49,855 nucleotides of DNA from a virus. Every line of letters begins with the position of its first letter. The stretch's first letter is position 1. Where the stretch lies: the IMG/VR virus record IMGVR_UViG_3300031972_002168, positions 1 through 49,855 of that record. The stretch is one strand, 5' to 3'. Shown here in pieces: positions 49,854 to 49,855 of this stretch. The position numbers and the translations under genes were made by a program. The notes under the pieces are model-generated. The model saw nothing but the letters and a program-made list of their open reading frames with translations, had not been told where the DNA came from and made no database searches.

Positions 49854-49855
49854 AA

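Noticed and set aside
1-49855. tRNA genes, integrase, insertion sequences, attachment sites
   Set aside because: I looked for cloverleaf-like GC-rich segments, transposase or recombinase motifs and duplicated ends and saw none that I could support.

Overview
The window looks like about 50 kb of the late (virion and lysis) half of a tailed double-stranded DNA phage infecting a marine member of the Bacteroidota, probably a flavobacterium. Several things point to this host. The DNA is AT-rich. Starts are preceded by A/T-rich leaders instead of GGAGG-type Shine-Dalgarno sites. One secreted protein ends in a type IX secretion (T9SS) sorting domain, a system known only from Bacteroidota. One small protein resembles the Hc1-type histone H1-like proteins of this phylum. 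The order small terminase - large terminase - portal - scaffold - capsid - connector-like protein - giant tail stabilisation protein resembles crAss-like podoviruses (Crassvirales) and related marine podoviruses. That affiliation is inferred from motifs and has not been tested by phylogeny.

Layout, plus strand. 1-1608: chaperonin GroEL (5' end outside the window) and overlapping groES. 1670-6591: small virion, membrane and enzyme-like genes, including decoration-like proteins, a winged-helix protein, an HExxH protein, a 3TM holin-like protein, a LamG-type lectin-like protein and a protein with two GroES-like domains. An untracked 16-residue Cys/Lys micro-ORF lies at 3595-3645. 6536-14208: packaging and head genes (TerS candidate, TerL, portal, acidic scaffold-like protein, major capsid protein), closed by a hairpin terminator at 14227-14257. 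14282-27094: head completion and tail genes, ending in a 3160-residue stabilisation protein with a C-terminal array of Cys-rich GCTDP...DDGSC repeats. 27106-30128: accessory tail or fibre proteins. 30184-39902: a GNAT-like protein, two internal or ejected virion protein candidates, and a 2244-residue polyvalent protein with zincin-, PD-(D/E)XK- and HAD-like motifs.

39944-46518 is the most unusual part. It encodes an outer-membrane or lipoprotein barrel candidate, a one-TM coiled-coil protein, a secreted thioredoxin-like protein without CXXC, four very basic small proteins, a PAP2 phosphatase, a thermonuclease, and a 918-residue T9SS cargo protein. The cargo protein has a MAM-like domain and 15 copies of the same Cys-rich repeat carried by the phage tail protein. 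46534-48851 holds virion decoration or fibre proteins and an M15 peptidase (probable endolysin).

The plus-strand block ends at a bidirectional terminator at 48910-48933. Beyond it, three minus-strand genes encode a histone H1/Hc1-like protein, a small membrane protein and an outer-membrane barrel-like protein, and belong to a convergent transcription unit.

Together the genes would fold (chaperonins), build and fill the virion, eject proteins with the genome, degrade cell wall and nucleic acid, and modify the host envelope. The shared repeats on tail and secreted protein are the strongest candidate for an undescribed phage-host surface system. There is no intergenic stretch over 300 bases. 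I saw no tRNA, rRNA, insertion sequence, integrase or CRISPR array.
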